Of a stretch of 64,000 bases of DNA, positions 53,701 through 64,000 are shown piece after piece. The DNA is from Romanomermis culicivorax (taxonomy: Eukaryota > Nematoda > Enoplea > Mermithida > Mermithidae): assembly GCA_963922205.1 (NCBI GenBank), contig CAWUHX010000311.1, positions 248,001 through 312,000 of the forward strand. The letters run 5' to 3'. Each line of letters starts with the position of its first letter. The first letter of the stretch is position 1. The translations under genes and the position numbers were made by a program. A model generated the notes under the pieces. It had not been told where the DNA came from, ran no database searches, and saw nothing but the letters and a program-made list of their open reading frames with translations.

Positions 53701-56700
53701 CGGCAAAGTAACATTGATAACTGTAATACGATTGTATAAAGCGTAAAATAATTTCTGATTCGACGTATCGAATTACCGTATGGCATGCCGTGGACGTCGA
53801 TACCGCGCGCCGCTACGTCCGTACAAATTAGGAATTTGACTTTTCGAGTCTAAAAACAATAAAAATAAGAAAAATGAAAACAAAAAACTATGCATGGGGA
53901 TTTTTGTATCATATATTTTCAGGGAGTGCTTTCCAAGAATATTCGAAATATGTGAGCTTGTGCATACATCTACAATTTTTGAGCGAATGATTGTTTCTGA
54001 TCGAGTCGAAAATGACCATTTTCTGTCAAAAAATTGATATTTTTTGACCGTTTCTATTAGAATATGGCAACTTCATGTTAAAAAGTTGACATTTATGGCC
54101 GTCTTTTGTTAACGATGACAATTCCACATAAACTCCATACATGTAGTTGGGAGTGGGGGTGCTATAGGAACCCCCCCCTCCCAGAAGTCGTCGGCCATAT
54201 GGATGGCTAGTCATTCGGCGACCCCCACGACCCCACGATTTTCCAATTCTACGGCTAGCCATATGTTAGTCACAGGGACTTTCATGCTTTAGGTGAGGAA
54301 AAAACTGAAAAATGCAAATTTTTTGACCAAAAATGTCAATTGTCGAACAAAAAACAATCAGAAACGTCAATTTCCGCACCATTAATATACATCTTTTACG
54401 ATTTTTTAGACAAAAATTACTATATTTTTTGAACCGTTTTTCGAACTTTTTAGGTCAAAAAATCGAATTTTCTTTCCTTCAAGGACCCCCACTCTAAAAT
54501 TTTGGGGAATCACTGACCTCCGACCCCAAAAAAGTCGTCCAACCCTTGCAGACCTCAGGGTCTCGTTACATGTATGACCAAGACATTAAGATTTTTGACC
54601 GTTGTTTGAAAAATTTTCATGCCAAAACATCGACTTTTCTCACCTACGAAAATAGCTATTTTCTACATACCTACATACCAAAAATTGCATTTCTCCCCAT
54701 TATTTGTTCAAAAAAGACATTTCATAGCGAAAATTGACATTCTAACTGTTTTTGCGAAAATAACCATTTCCTACCAAAAAATTGACATTTTGACACTTAT
54801 TTTTGTTCAAAAATGGCCATCTTTTAAGAACTAAAAATTCAAACTTTTCGCGGCTTTTCGCTTAGGAATGACCATTGCCTACCAAAAATTGAAATATGCA
54901 ACTATTAGTCTAAGAAAAATGATCATTTCTATTTGATTATTTATCTTTTTACATTTTTTCAATCAAAAAATGACTATTTCTACCAGAAAATGAAAATTTT
55001 GACTGTTTATTGAAAAAATGACCATTTATACAGGGAAATTCACTCTTCTTGACATTTCTTGATTAAAAAAATTATCATATTTCACCAGAATATGGGAATT
55101 TCGTATGCTTTTTGCAAAAATTATCATTGTGCACCAAAACATTCACAATGCCAACCGTTTCTAGAACAACGATGAACTTTTTTACCTTTTTTATTTAAAA
55201 TCGACTCATCTTATGCTGCAAAAAATCAACATTTGCCAGCTTGTCTCGCTAAAAATAACGGGAATCCTAATAAACGGCTTGAAGTTAGCGCTATGATTGA
55301 CAAATCTTGAGGTCACCATATGGCCAACAATCTTAAAAAAACTCACTTTGAACAATTCTAAATTTTGTTTACGTTCGTCAGGCCTTCGATCGCTATGCAA
55401 ACAAACGCACGAAAATTCGTCTCGTGCTGAAAATTACTAATATTATATATAAAATCGTAGGAATAAAATTTTCGATATTGTACGACTAACTTCTGCTTTG
55501 TTGATTGAGGTATTTTTCCATATTATCGCAATCTAACTTAGTTCTACAAAAAATCAAAGATTGATCCATATTATGTTCTCGAATGGCTCTGACAACGTAA
55601 TCGCCTTTCAAAATTTTGACTGCTTCGGATAAAGTCTCTGTAAAGTGAAATTTTTAAATTATGCAAATGGTATTAAGAACGTTGAAAATCAAGTTATGCA
55701 ATTACATGGAGAAAGTTGGGAAAAAAGTTCGAGCATTTTCTTACACACAATTTCATCAAACTTGAAGTGTCATAACTCCACCACAACTAGAGCTACAAAA
55801 TTCCAAGTCGCACTTCTGAGTAGACCTCATTAAGGTATATCGAATAATGTTAAATTTAATGCACAAAAATCAGAACGAATGAGGAAAAAGTCGACTCATT
55901 TTGAAAAAAGCCACAATCAACGTTGGGATTATTTTCTTAATAAGCAAGCGATTGAACTTTTACGTACCTGCAGCTTGAGTGCCAGGACGAATTTCGTCGT
56001 TATAGTGTATCCCATCGGTCTGAATAATGCTTAGTAAGACATGTTTCCATAAGAAACTAAACTTCAACTTGATTTTTTACTTCAATATGTTGTCTCATGT
56101 TAATCCATCGTTTATCGGTGCGAGGATCGATCATGCACACCTGAAAAGCAGATAAATAATTGATAAAGAATCGAGATCAAACTTAAGAAAAAACAAATAC
56201 AATTCATTACCACATGGTGAACAGTTTCTGGAACACTGTCTTGACCTTTAAGATCGACCCATTGCGGAAAATGCATCAACTGGTCCTGCATAAAATATAC
56301 GTAATATTATACTCGTGTGATTAGCTGGCATCAGGGTGTCTAGTAAATATGTCTAAAATCAAAGTCCGTCACTTTTCTAGGCTTTTTTAGAGCAAACAAT
56401 TATGAGTAATTCCTATAGATTAGATTGAAAAAACTGTGTTAGGTACCAGAGGCAGTAAAAACGCCAAGTAAAGAAGAAAAATGATTTTGCTTCAGCAGGT
56501 TTCAGGAAAAATTTTCAAGTCTGAAGATTTTTCAAAACGCGTTTTCTGCTTAATGTTGCAGCTTGTGTGCATTTTCGAACACATTTTTGAATTAGGATGA
56601 TAGTGATATTGAAAATCATCAAAGTCGAGGAAAAAATTGAAAATTTCTGACGATGTACGATGAGATAAATGACACAAAAGGCATATCTCTTGAGTTTTAT

Positions 56701-59700
56701 GCTTTGAAGCTGTTCCCCATGCACAGAATATTAAATATTACTGCATAAGTTACAAATATAAGCAATTCTACGACAAAAATATCCCTAGTTCACAATTTCA
56801 ACTGAAAGAAATTAAGAAAAAAACTGACTGACCATTCAAAATTTCGTTTTTAGCATCATGACATTAGAATAATTGAAAACTAAGCTTATAAAATATGTTT
56901 TGATGTTCATCAAATAATGCGCTTGAGAAAATTTCGTATTGGAATTCGGAAAATTCGTGTGTTGCGATTAGAGTCACGACCAAGCGCTGGAAAATTTTGA
57001 CATTTCGAAATTTTTAAATGCACTTTTTTAATTTTAACGGAAAAAATCGTCCTCAAAAAACAACTAAATCGTGATTATAGAAGGCGAAATTAACAGTTTG
57101 CTGGACATCCTATTCTTAAACTTACGGCCAATTTTTTGACGTCGAAATTATGTAAAGTAGCGGAACAAACGATCATTTGTAGACGATGACCTTCGGGCGT
57201 CACTTTAGGGATGGATTTGTGAACCGAACGAATCAAATCGCCGTGACCTTGACTTAAAAGCCCGTCGGCTTCGTCCAATACGAAAAATCTTACCTATGAA
57301 TTGGAAAATGTGTAATTATTTCAAGACGTGAAATTTGGTATATATCTTATAACCTGCGATAGATCCAAATTTCCGTTTTGTATAAATTCGGTCAAACGTC
57401 CGGGCGTACCGGTAACAATTTCTACACCGGAAGATAATTCTTTCAGTTGTTCTTTAGCGGCTATGCCTCCTACAATCAGGCATGATCTATAAAAATTAAA
57501 AACTTCGGAACATTATTGAAAACCCGAAACAGTAATTTTCGGTTTGTTACTTCGGCTTGTTGTGTTTTTTGCTTAACGTTTATTGTTTCTGTTTATAAAT
57601 TTTCTGTTTGATATATTTATCATTTGATATTTTGGACACTTTTTGGTGAAAATTCCACTCATTTTTTTCCTCCTAGATTTTAGCCCATGAATATTCAAGA
57701 TACTAAGATTTTGACACTACTGTACATTTTGCATCCTCCTTCCTTTTCTTGCTGTTCTTCCCTTTTACATTTATTTCTTTTTCTTTCTATCTTGAATTTT
57801 TTTCAATTTTTTTTCTCTTTTCATTTCTTTTTCACTTTCACTTTTTCTTTTCAAAATGTTACTTTTACTTTTATTTTTCTTTGTTACTTTTCCTAATTCC
57901 TTTTTCCCTTTCCCTTTTTCTTTCCATTTTTTTGACTTTTTGCTTACCAACTTTTTCAATTTTTCACTTTACACTCAAACTTATTCAAATAAATTTCACT
58001 GAATCAATTAGCTTCAACTAGACTGTCTAACTTCGCAATTCTAGCACCTAATCGAAGCTTGAAAATTCGAGATTCAAATCACAAAAAGCTCACAATTCAA
58101 ATGACAGTCAAGAGCACTGACCGAATTTTCGGCACGTCCAAATATTTTTGGAACTTCTCCATTTGATCGTGCGTTTGTTGAGCTAATTCTCTAGACGGTT
58201 CAATAATGATGCATCTCGGACTATTATTAGATTGGGCTTGCCTGCGGTGACTGACGGCAGGAGCAGATGAGCCTAAAATTGACAAATCGTTAATTGTGGC
58301 ATCGGCACATTTTAAGATCAAAAAGCATTAGGAAAAAGCAAAAGCAGATTTTTTTTTCGTTCCAAGTTAAAGTCACGTAAAAAGTGCGTGAAATAATCGA
58401 AAATTTCAAATTTTTGAGAGAATCTTCAAACGTATACGTGTTTCTCTAACTATTTGGATTCTTGAAAAATCACATTCAAAAACAAAAAATCAGAACAAAG
58501 GAATTAAAATAATGAAAAACTTCTCAATACATTTTTTCAAACAGAAAGTAGATGATATACACACTACAATAATTTTGCCCGCATGAAAAAATTACCGTGT
58601 TTTGATGAACTAATCGAAAAAGCATCATCAGCATCGCAAACGGCTATGAAACCCGCACCGGGATCGAATTTGAATTTTTCGGCGCCAAGATTGAATTTTA
58701 TTTCAGCATTCTAAAAAACAAATTTTCAATAACAATATTAAAATTCATTTTGAAATTTTTACCTTCAAAACGACGGCCGGAAAGAAACTAGAATTGAGTA
58801 ATTTCGGCGGAATTTTAAACGCCGTAGGGAATTTTTTTCCTAAGAATTTAATGGAGTAAGTTGGGCAAATTTACATTATTTATATGCATAATAAACCTGG
58901 ATTACCATTTCTGGAAAATGTAATTTCACCAGAATCTAAATCTAAAAAACAACCGATCGTATCTTGCAGTCCGAACGCCTAAATTTTGGGGAAATAACGC
59001 TCAGAAAAAAATTTGTGCACAAGTATTATAATAAAATCCACTTCTCCATAATCGTCGAATTGTTTTTTGTGACTTTTCTTGCCAGTTCCACCGTAACCGA
59101 AACTTTGATCGTCAGTTCCTACAATAAAAAATTATTATTATAGTTCTCTAAAAATGAAATTTTCAGAATTCTCCAGGTTTTACAGGTCATTTTCCCCGTT
59201 TTTCATAGAAAAAATGTTCGTAAATTCATATAAATAAAAGGCAACAGCGGTGTGTACCAGAACCTGTAAACTAGTATAAAGCAGACATGATGATCATACG
59301 AAACTTTATCCAATTGATTTATAACAATTGTAAGATTTGTAAGCTCGACAAATTTTTTTGACAATAAATTTTAGGGACCCTCAGGGATTCCGACTTTCTA
59401 ACATGATCGTTTTTGGTCTTGACGGCCAAAATTTTTCTCTAAAACAACTATAAATCATAAGAATCTTCGAAAAAAATGCTAACTTTTCTGTTATAGCTCA
59501 ACTGGAGCGAAAAATTTACCCAAATCCAACGATGCGTCCAAAGTCGCCCAACCGACTCGACAGAGGCCGTCATCGGTTACTGTAGCTTCGAAGTAATATT
59601 TTCCTAACAATGAAAAATTGGAACTTGATGTTCCTATTGCATAAAAAATGTAAAATTTGTCTTCAACCTTTTCCTACTACGCCCCTGGTAGCTCGAGCGC

Positions 59701-61817
59701 CGTGCCATTTTTGAGCATCGCGACTTTGGCACAATAAACCGTCTTCGGCGATTGCTCAAAATAGAAGAATTTAATGAAGTTTTGGTCACTAAAATCATAT
59801 ATGGAATTGTGGGCAATAGGGAGGACTAACAGATATTGTATGCCTCATGGCGACCTACCCGCAAGAGTTTCCAAGTGATGACTGAAATGGGTTATGCAGA
59901 ACCCGCATCTTTTGGATTGAAAAACATTTAAAAGGTCAATTTTATGGTAGAAAATAATCATTTTAGGACAAAAATGGTCAAAAATGTAAACTTTTCGTCG
60001 TTTCGTGCCATAAAAACATATTTTTCTAGTTTTTTAAAACACAAATTACTACTTTCCGAACAATTTTTCGGGCTTCTTTCTTCAATGAACCCCCAACCTA
60101 AAATTTTGGCCAATTGACGACCCAGCCCATAAAATATCCCACTGAGCTTGGTGCTCCGTTAAACATATGTCTAAAATATGTTTTTCAAACTCTTACCCAT
60201 AGCATCGCCGCGATCGAAAACATTCAACGACCAATTTTTAAAATCTATAACATAAAAATTATACAATATTATCGATCGACGAATCTCAAAAAATATAAGA
60301 ACGATACATAGATCCACTTTTTTGATGCTATCAGATTAGGATCAAAAAATTGACTTAATGGGATCCGAACGGGAGTTTTGGTCGGATTCGGATTCTTTGT
60401 AATTAGCATGCCTTTGCTTATGAAAAATTGTAAATGATATGCTTAATTATCTGAAATCAAGTTGTAGAATTAGTATTTTTCTCATTCTGATACATTTTTC
60501 GGCTGATTTAAAATTCTGCATTTAGACAGCAAAAGAATTACTTCACTTTTTGCAATTTTACAATCGACATTGGACCTCAAATTTGAAAACCTTGAAACAA
60601 TTTTATAATATCATGAAAATCATACTAAGGACTATTTTCAATTTTGATGTACAATTATCGCTGCTTTTATGATCGAAAAATTGTTTGAAGAAATCGAAAC
60701 AGTGCAAATATTGAAAAGTTTAGTGAGTAATACCAATTATCAAAGCCAGATCGTAGTTCCAGCACCAGCTGAACAGCGAATCCGTAAAAAGTAGGGTAAT
60801 TGGATTTGGATATTCGTCTCATACTTAATTAATTAGTACCTTACCGGAAAATTGCTTTCCACCACCGCCGCTTTTCGACGTTTTTCCCGATTGAACGTCT
60901 TTCATCGCTTCCCAAACTATTTGCAAAACTGGCAAACAAAACGCGCCGGTTTTTCCACTACCGGTTTCTGCGGCCTGAAATTTTGCTGGGTGGAATATCA
61001 AATTTATAATAATTTAATATCGTAGTAAAGGATAAAACTCACCATAAGAACGTCTCCACCGCCTAAAATCAGCGGGATGGCTTCCGCCTGGACATCGGTT
61101 GGGAGACTTAAAAAATAGAATTTATGATGTAAACTGGCAACAGCTAAAATCAATAAAGGCTCATAATAAAGGTTTTTGATGCACGCCTTCGTCGAAAAAT
61201 GGCTCAAAATTTTCGCAAAAATGTTTACCCCTCGGATGTGTAAAATGATGAGAAGTTGCAGATTACCAGGAAAATCCTCTCGTACTCAAGAACATTATTT
61301 TAGAATTATTCCCGTTGACATTCTGAGCTGAAAATTTATAGATTTCATTTCATTCTTGAAAAACTTTTGATGTTCTGAAACGCCGAGAAATGAATCTGCT
61401 CATCACTTATCCCAAAACTTATTCTTTAAAGAAGTCAAAATGTCAATTTTCTGGTAGGAAATTGTCAATATTTAGGAAAAAAGTCAAAAACACCTATTTT
61501 ATGGTTTTTCAGACAATGCTAATGTTTTTTGAATTGTTTCCGGACTTTATTAGGCGAAAAAAACCGAAATTTTTTCCTCCAAATATCTTCTCAATAAAAA
61601 GGCTTCTCCGCTACATGTAGGAAATGCATATTCCGACCTACGAAAAGAGAATCTACTTACGTCCACTCCATTTCGTCGACAGCTTTAGCGATTTCGGGTA
61701 GAACTCCCATTTCTGGAAAAAGAAAAGCGTTGAGGTCTTTGAATTCAAAACGAGAATGCGGAAGAACATATAAAAAAGATAGTTTCAAAGATTTAACTCA
61801 CCTTCGAAAGCAGTCAT
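50722..61817 (-). CDS. ddx-1: ATP-dependent RNA helicase DDX1 (DEAD box with SPRY insert)
   Basis: Twenty-five exons in continuous phase give 738 residues, against about 740 for animal DDX1. Exons: 61802-61817, 61661-61712, 61043-61106, 60845-60974, 60197-60244, 59668-59754, 59520-59603, 59042-59118, 58906-58978, 58763-58839, 58596-58710, 58122-58272, 57354-57486, 57126-57293, 56211-56285, 56081-56140, 55968-56019, 55491-55637, 55347-55426, 53777-53849, 53648-53720, 53552-53594, 52519-52614, 51567-51687, 50722-50843. Motifs are AETGSGKT (47-53, K52), an inserted SPRY domain (about 90-245), PSRELA (300-305), TPGR (352-355), DEAD (376-379), SAT (413-415), TDVAARGID (573-581) and HRIGRVGR (602-609), then the DDX1-specific Cys-rich [15 protein letters not shown] and [12 protein letters not shown] tail. 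DDX1 works on RNA and RNA-DNA hybrids and in the tRNA ligase complex. Exon 8 uses a weak GTGGAT donor, exon 6 a GAG acceptor and exon 3 an AAG acceptor. Confidence 0.97.
51878..52430 (-). repeat. Family D-like repeat with 187-bp tandem duplication
   Basis: Lies in DDX1 intron 23. It begins ACATGTGACGGAGCCCC. A unit starting CCAAAAATATGGGGG is present twice (from about 52071 and from about 52258) with over 90% apparent identity. Confidence 0.7.
54136..54576 (+). repeat. Family D repeat with CATACATGTA inverted ends
   Basis: A complete-looking 441-bp copy in DDX1 intron 19: CATACATGTAGTTGGG at the left, CGTTACATGTATG at the right. No matching target duplication is visible. The surrounding 54000-55200 is the degenerate TGACCATTTTCTACC minisatellite. 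Confidence 0.7.
59940..60175 (+). repeat. Family D-related fragment
   Basis: In DDX1 intron 5. It has the AAAATGGTCAAAAATGT..CTTTTCGTCG(TTTCGTGCC) segment, an ACCCCCAACCTAAAATTTT part, and ends near GTTAAACATATG. Confidence 0.55.
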
Positions 61818-62504
61818 ATTTGAATATCGTATTATATAATATAAGGATGCCAATTATGAAACTATGACACTAAAACAGAATTAATGGATTAAAAACCGTG
61901 AAACAGAAATTCCTGAAAAGCAAAACAGCAAAATTTTTGCTGTTTTGACAAGAGTTTTTTGTTGCACACAGTAACAAAATTTCGGACGGTGCGACCAAAT
62001 TTTTATTGCTAACTTGCACAGTGCAACATAGGTCCCCCATGTCAGATTTTTTTTTCTAGCAGTTTTATTAATCGCAATATAAATACAATGTATACAATTT
62101 TATCACAGACTAACACAAGCAAAAAAACAAAAAAATTAGATTACTACTTACCTTCTGAGGCACAGCGCTATGGCCATTTACAGCTTAGTAAAGTAATAAT
62201 AATGCAAAGAAACTTCTATAAAGTTTATTTTTTAAATGTATTAATCATGTTTTCTAATATTTGCTTTTCTGTAAAGTGATGAGATCCTATCGTGTTTAAG
62301 AAACAGTTTAGATAGTTTTCAAAAAATTTGTATGTCAGATTTCTATCTATTCTTCTTCTTTTGTATATATGGTATTTAGTAAAGACCATTAAAATGTTAA
62401 GGGTATTTTTTATTAGTCTGTCTTTACTCGTTATACTTGAAATATAACCCTGCTAGTTTATTCTGAAATTAGGTTCTAACTGATTCCGAATTCTCAGTCT
62501 TTCA
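61818..62504. other. Intergenic upstream of DDX1
   Basis: No exon or bounded repeat seen. It should include the DDX1 promoter. Confidence 0.4.
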
Positions 62505-62672
62505 TCAGATTTTTCAGATAGGGGTATAGTTGAAAATTTGCTGGGGGTAGTGTAGCTAAACGACTACTAAACCGTTCATTTTTACTGGAAAATAAAGGCA
62601 ACCAGTTATCAGTTTTTTGGACTTTAAATAGGGGTAATACCACCCTCATACCAATCCTTATGGGGCAGTCTG
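62505..62672 (+). mobile_element. hAT-like MITE, family A, 5'-truncated
   Basis: Shares the AGGGGTATAGTTGAAAA interior and the TATGGGGCAGTCTG right end but lacks the CAGAGGTCCCC left tip. Confidence 0.75.
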
Positions 62673-62941
62673 CAGTGCAACCAGAAAGATGCTCATTTAG
62701 ATTTCATTTTTATATATTTTAAAATAAAAAACACTAAAAATTTTCGAATAATTTGTAATTACTAATTCATGGTGTTACTTCTAGAGCACGGCTAAAAAAT
62801 GTTCTCCTAGTTTATGCTTATACAATTCAAAATTATGGGATTGTTTATTGTTTATATTAAATTCCAACCTCGAATAAACTTCACACGTTCACAGCAAAGA
62901 GAAACAAATTAAAATCAAACTTGCATTTTCAATTTCTTATT

Positions 62942-63990
62942 TATGAATGAATGAATGAATTTATTTGATGTTATAACGCAAAATACATTGATTAAATATA
63001 GTTAAACAAACACAATGTTAAGAAAACACGAAATGGAAATAAAGTAAAGATTAGTAAATATGATATAACATCCGGAGGCTAAATAAGCAGTTATGCCTTG
63101 GTGATAAGCCCCCGACACAATTTTTTCAGATCGTAAAGTTCAAGTCGTTTCTTAAACAAATTCAAATTATTGCACAATTTAATTTCACTTGGTAGATTGT
63201 TCCAATTCGAGCAAGCTCGGTTGGAAAAACAAATTTTTTCTGGTTTCAGTACGGGAATAGTTTATGTATAAGTCATTATTTGTGTTAAACTTATTTAAAC
63301 TGTATGATATTAATCCATTTTTTCCTAGATTCAATGATCGATTGTGTAAAATCTTATAAGTTTCAATGAGATCAATTTTTATCCTTCTTTCTTCTAAAGA
63401 CCCGAGCTTAAGTAAAGACAGACGATTTGGATAGTTGAGTTTTTCTCTGGTGTTGGAAAGAAAATTCCTAGTAAAAAGTTTTTGAATTTTTTCTAAACAA
63501 TTTATATCTTGAACAAAGTAAGGTGACCCTATGACTGAACAGTATTCTAGAGACAGTCTAACGTAAGTAGTGTAAGCTCGAACTAACATAGAAGGATCCT
63601 TTGATTGGAAAATTTTAAATATTTGTTGAATTTTATAATACACAATCTTTGTTATATTCCGAATATGTTTAGAGAATTTTCCATCTTCTGACATTAAAAC
63701 ACCCAAATACAACAAGTTTCGACAGGAGTAATTGGGACATTATTCGAAAGATATATATGTTTAGCGTTAGAATGACCTAAACGGAGAACATTGCATTTTG
63801 GAATAGATAAATTTAATTGCCAGGTTGTAGACCAATCGAAAATATTATTAATAGCCTTCTGGAGACAATTTGCACCGTCATCGTTATTTATTTCTTTATA
63901 AATTTTTAAATCATCAGCAAACATCCAACTAGTGATCCATTTGTAATTGATGACGGAAGGTCGTTTTTTTTTTTTTTTTTTTTTTTTTTG
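62942..63990 (-). pseudogene. Decayed non-LTR (LINE) reverse transcriptase, 3' part
   Basis: On the minus strand a 5'-incomplete reverse transcriptase reads LPSSITNGSLVG, then shifts frame into MFADDLKIYKE (the catalytic Y/FADD motif, about 63890-63924). It shifts again near 63700 into LYLGVLMSEDGKFSKHI and the thumb region (SLEYCSVIGSPYF, LEKIQKLFTRNF, SLEERR), ending at 63185. The 3' UTR ends in a TTCA tetranucleotide run at about 62942-62960, as in CR1/jockey-like LINEs. At least two frameshifts make it inactive. Only the 3' portion lies in the window, and a run of about 25 A (minus strand) interrupts it at 63967-63990. Confidence 0.85.
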
Positions 63991-64000
63991 GAAAACAATT

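Noticed and set aside
57687..58021. Phe/Ser-rich plus-strand frames
   Set aside because: T-rich low-complexity sequence inside DDX1 intron 12.

Overview
The window is nuclear DNA from an animal, most likely a nematode. The support is interstitial TTAGGC telomere-type repeats (read on the minus strand at 30127-30144, 30533-30545 and 30554-30574), the abundance of TTTCAG 3' splice sites, and a nematode-style serpentine receptor. The species cannot be told. Introns run up to 3.5 kb and are packed with small DNA transposons, which suggests a large, repeat-rich genome.

Layout. Two intronless genes lie on the plus strand at the left: a seven-transmembrane receptor (177-1163) and a 1583-residue protein (3719-8470) that looks like a large pore-forming toxin. 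A 1.3-kb pure purine tract follows it. Four conserved eukaryotic genes then run head to tail on the minus strand. Each was reconstructed exon by exon with consistent reading phase: a HINT-type histidine-triad hydrolase (10745-14953, 3 exons, 146 aa), THO complex subunit 1 (16412-27956, 18 exons, 732 aa), NFXL1 (35468-44187, 10 exons, 832 aa) and DEAD-box helicase DDX1 (50722-61817, 25 exons, 738 aa). A decayed LINE reverse transcriptase lies at the right edge (62942-63990).

Three of the four minus-strand genes act in nuclear RNA or transcription biology: THOC1 in mRNP export, DDX1 in RNA/tRNA processing, and NFXL1 as a zinc-finger/RING protein. They are 1.5-7.5 kb apart, so there is no evidence of an operon.

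Intergenic and intronic DNA holds several short inverted-repeat element families. Three have clear 8-bp target duplications (hAT-like), one has TA and one TAA duplications. Some insertions are matched by empty sites elsewhere in the window. Other families are built from palindromic words (GGCGCGAAGCGCC, TTTGTGCCAATTGGCACAA, TTCCACATGTGGAA).

The most unusual item is the large intronless toxin-like gene. It has a furin-type site inside a cysteine-rich loop, a long hydrophobic central block and RTX-like glycine/aspartate motifs. It is a candidate horizontally acquired effector in an otherwise intron-rich animal locus.
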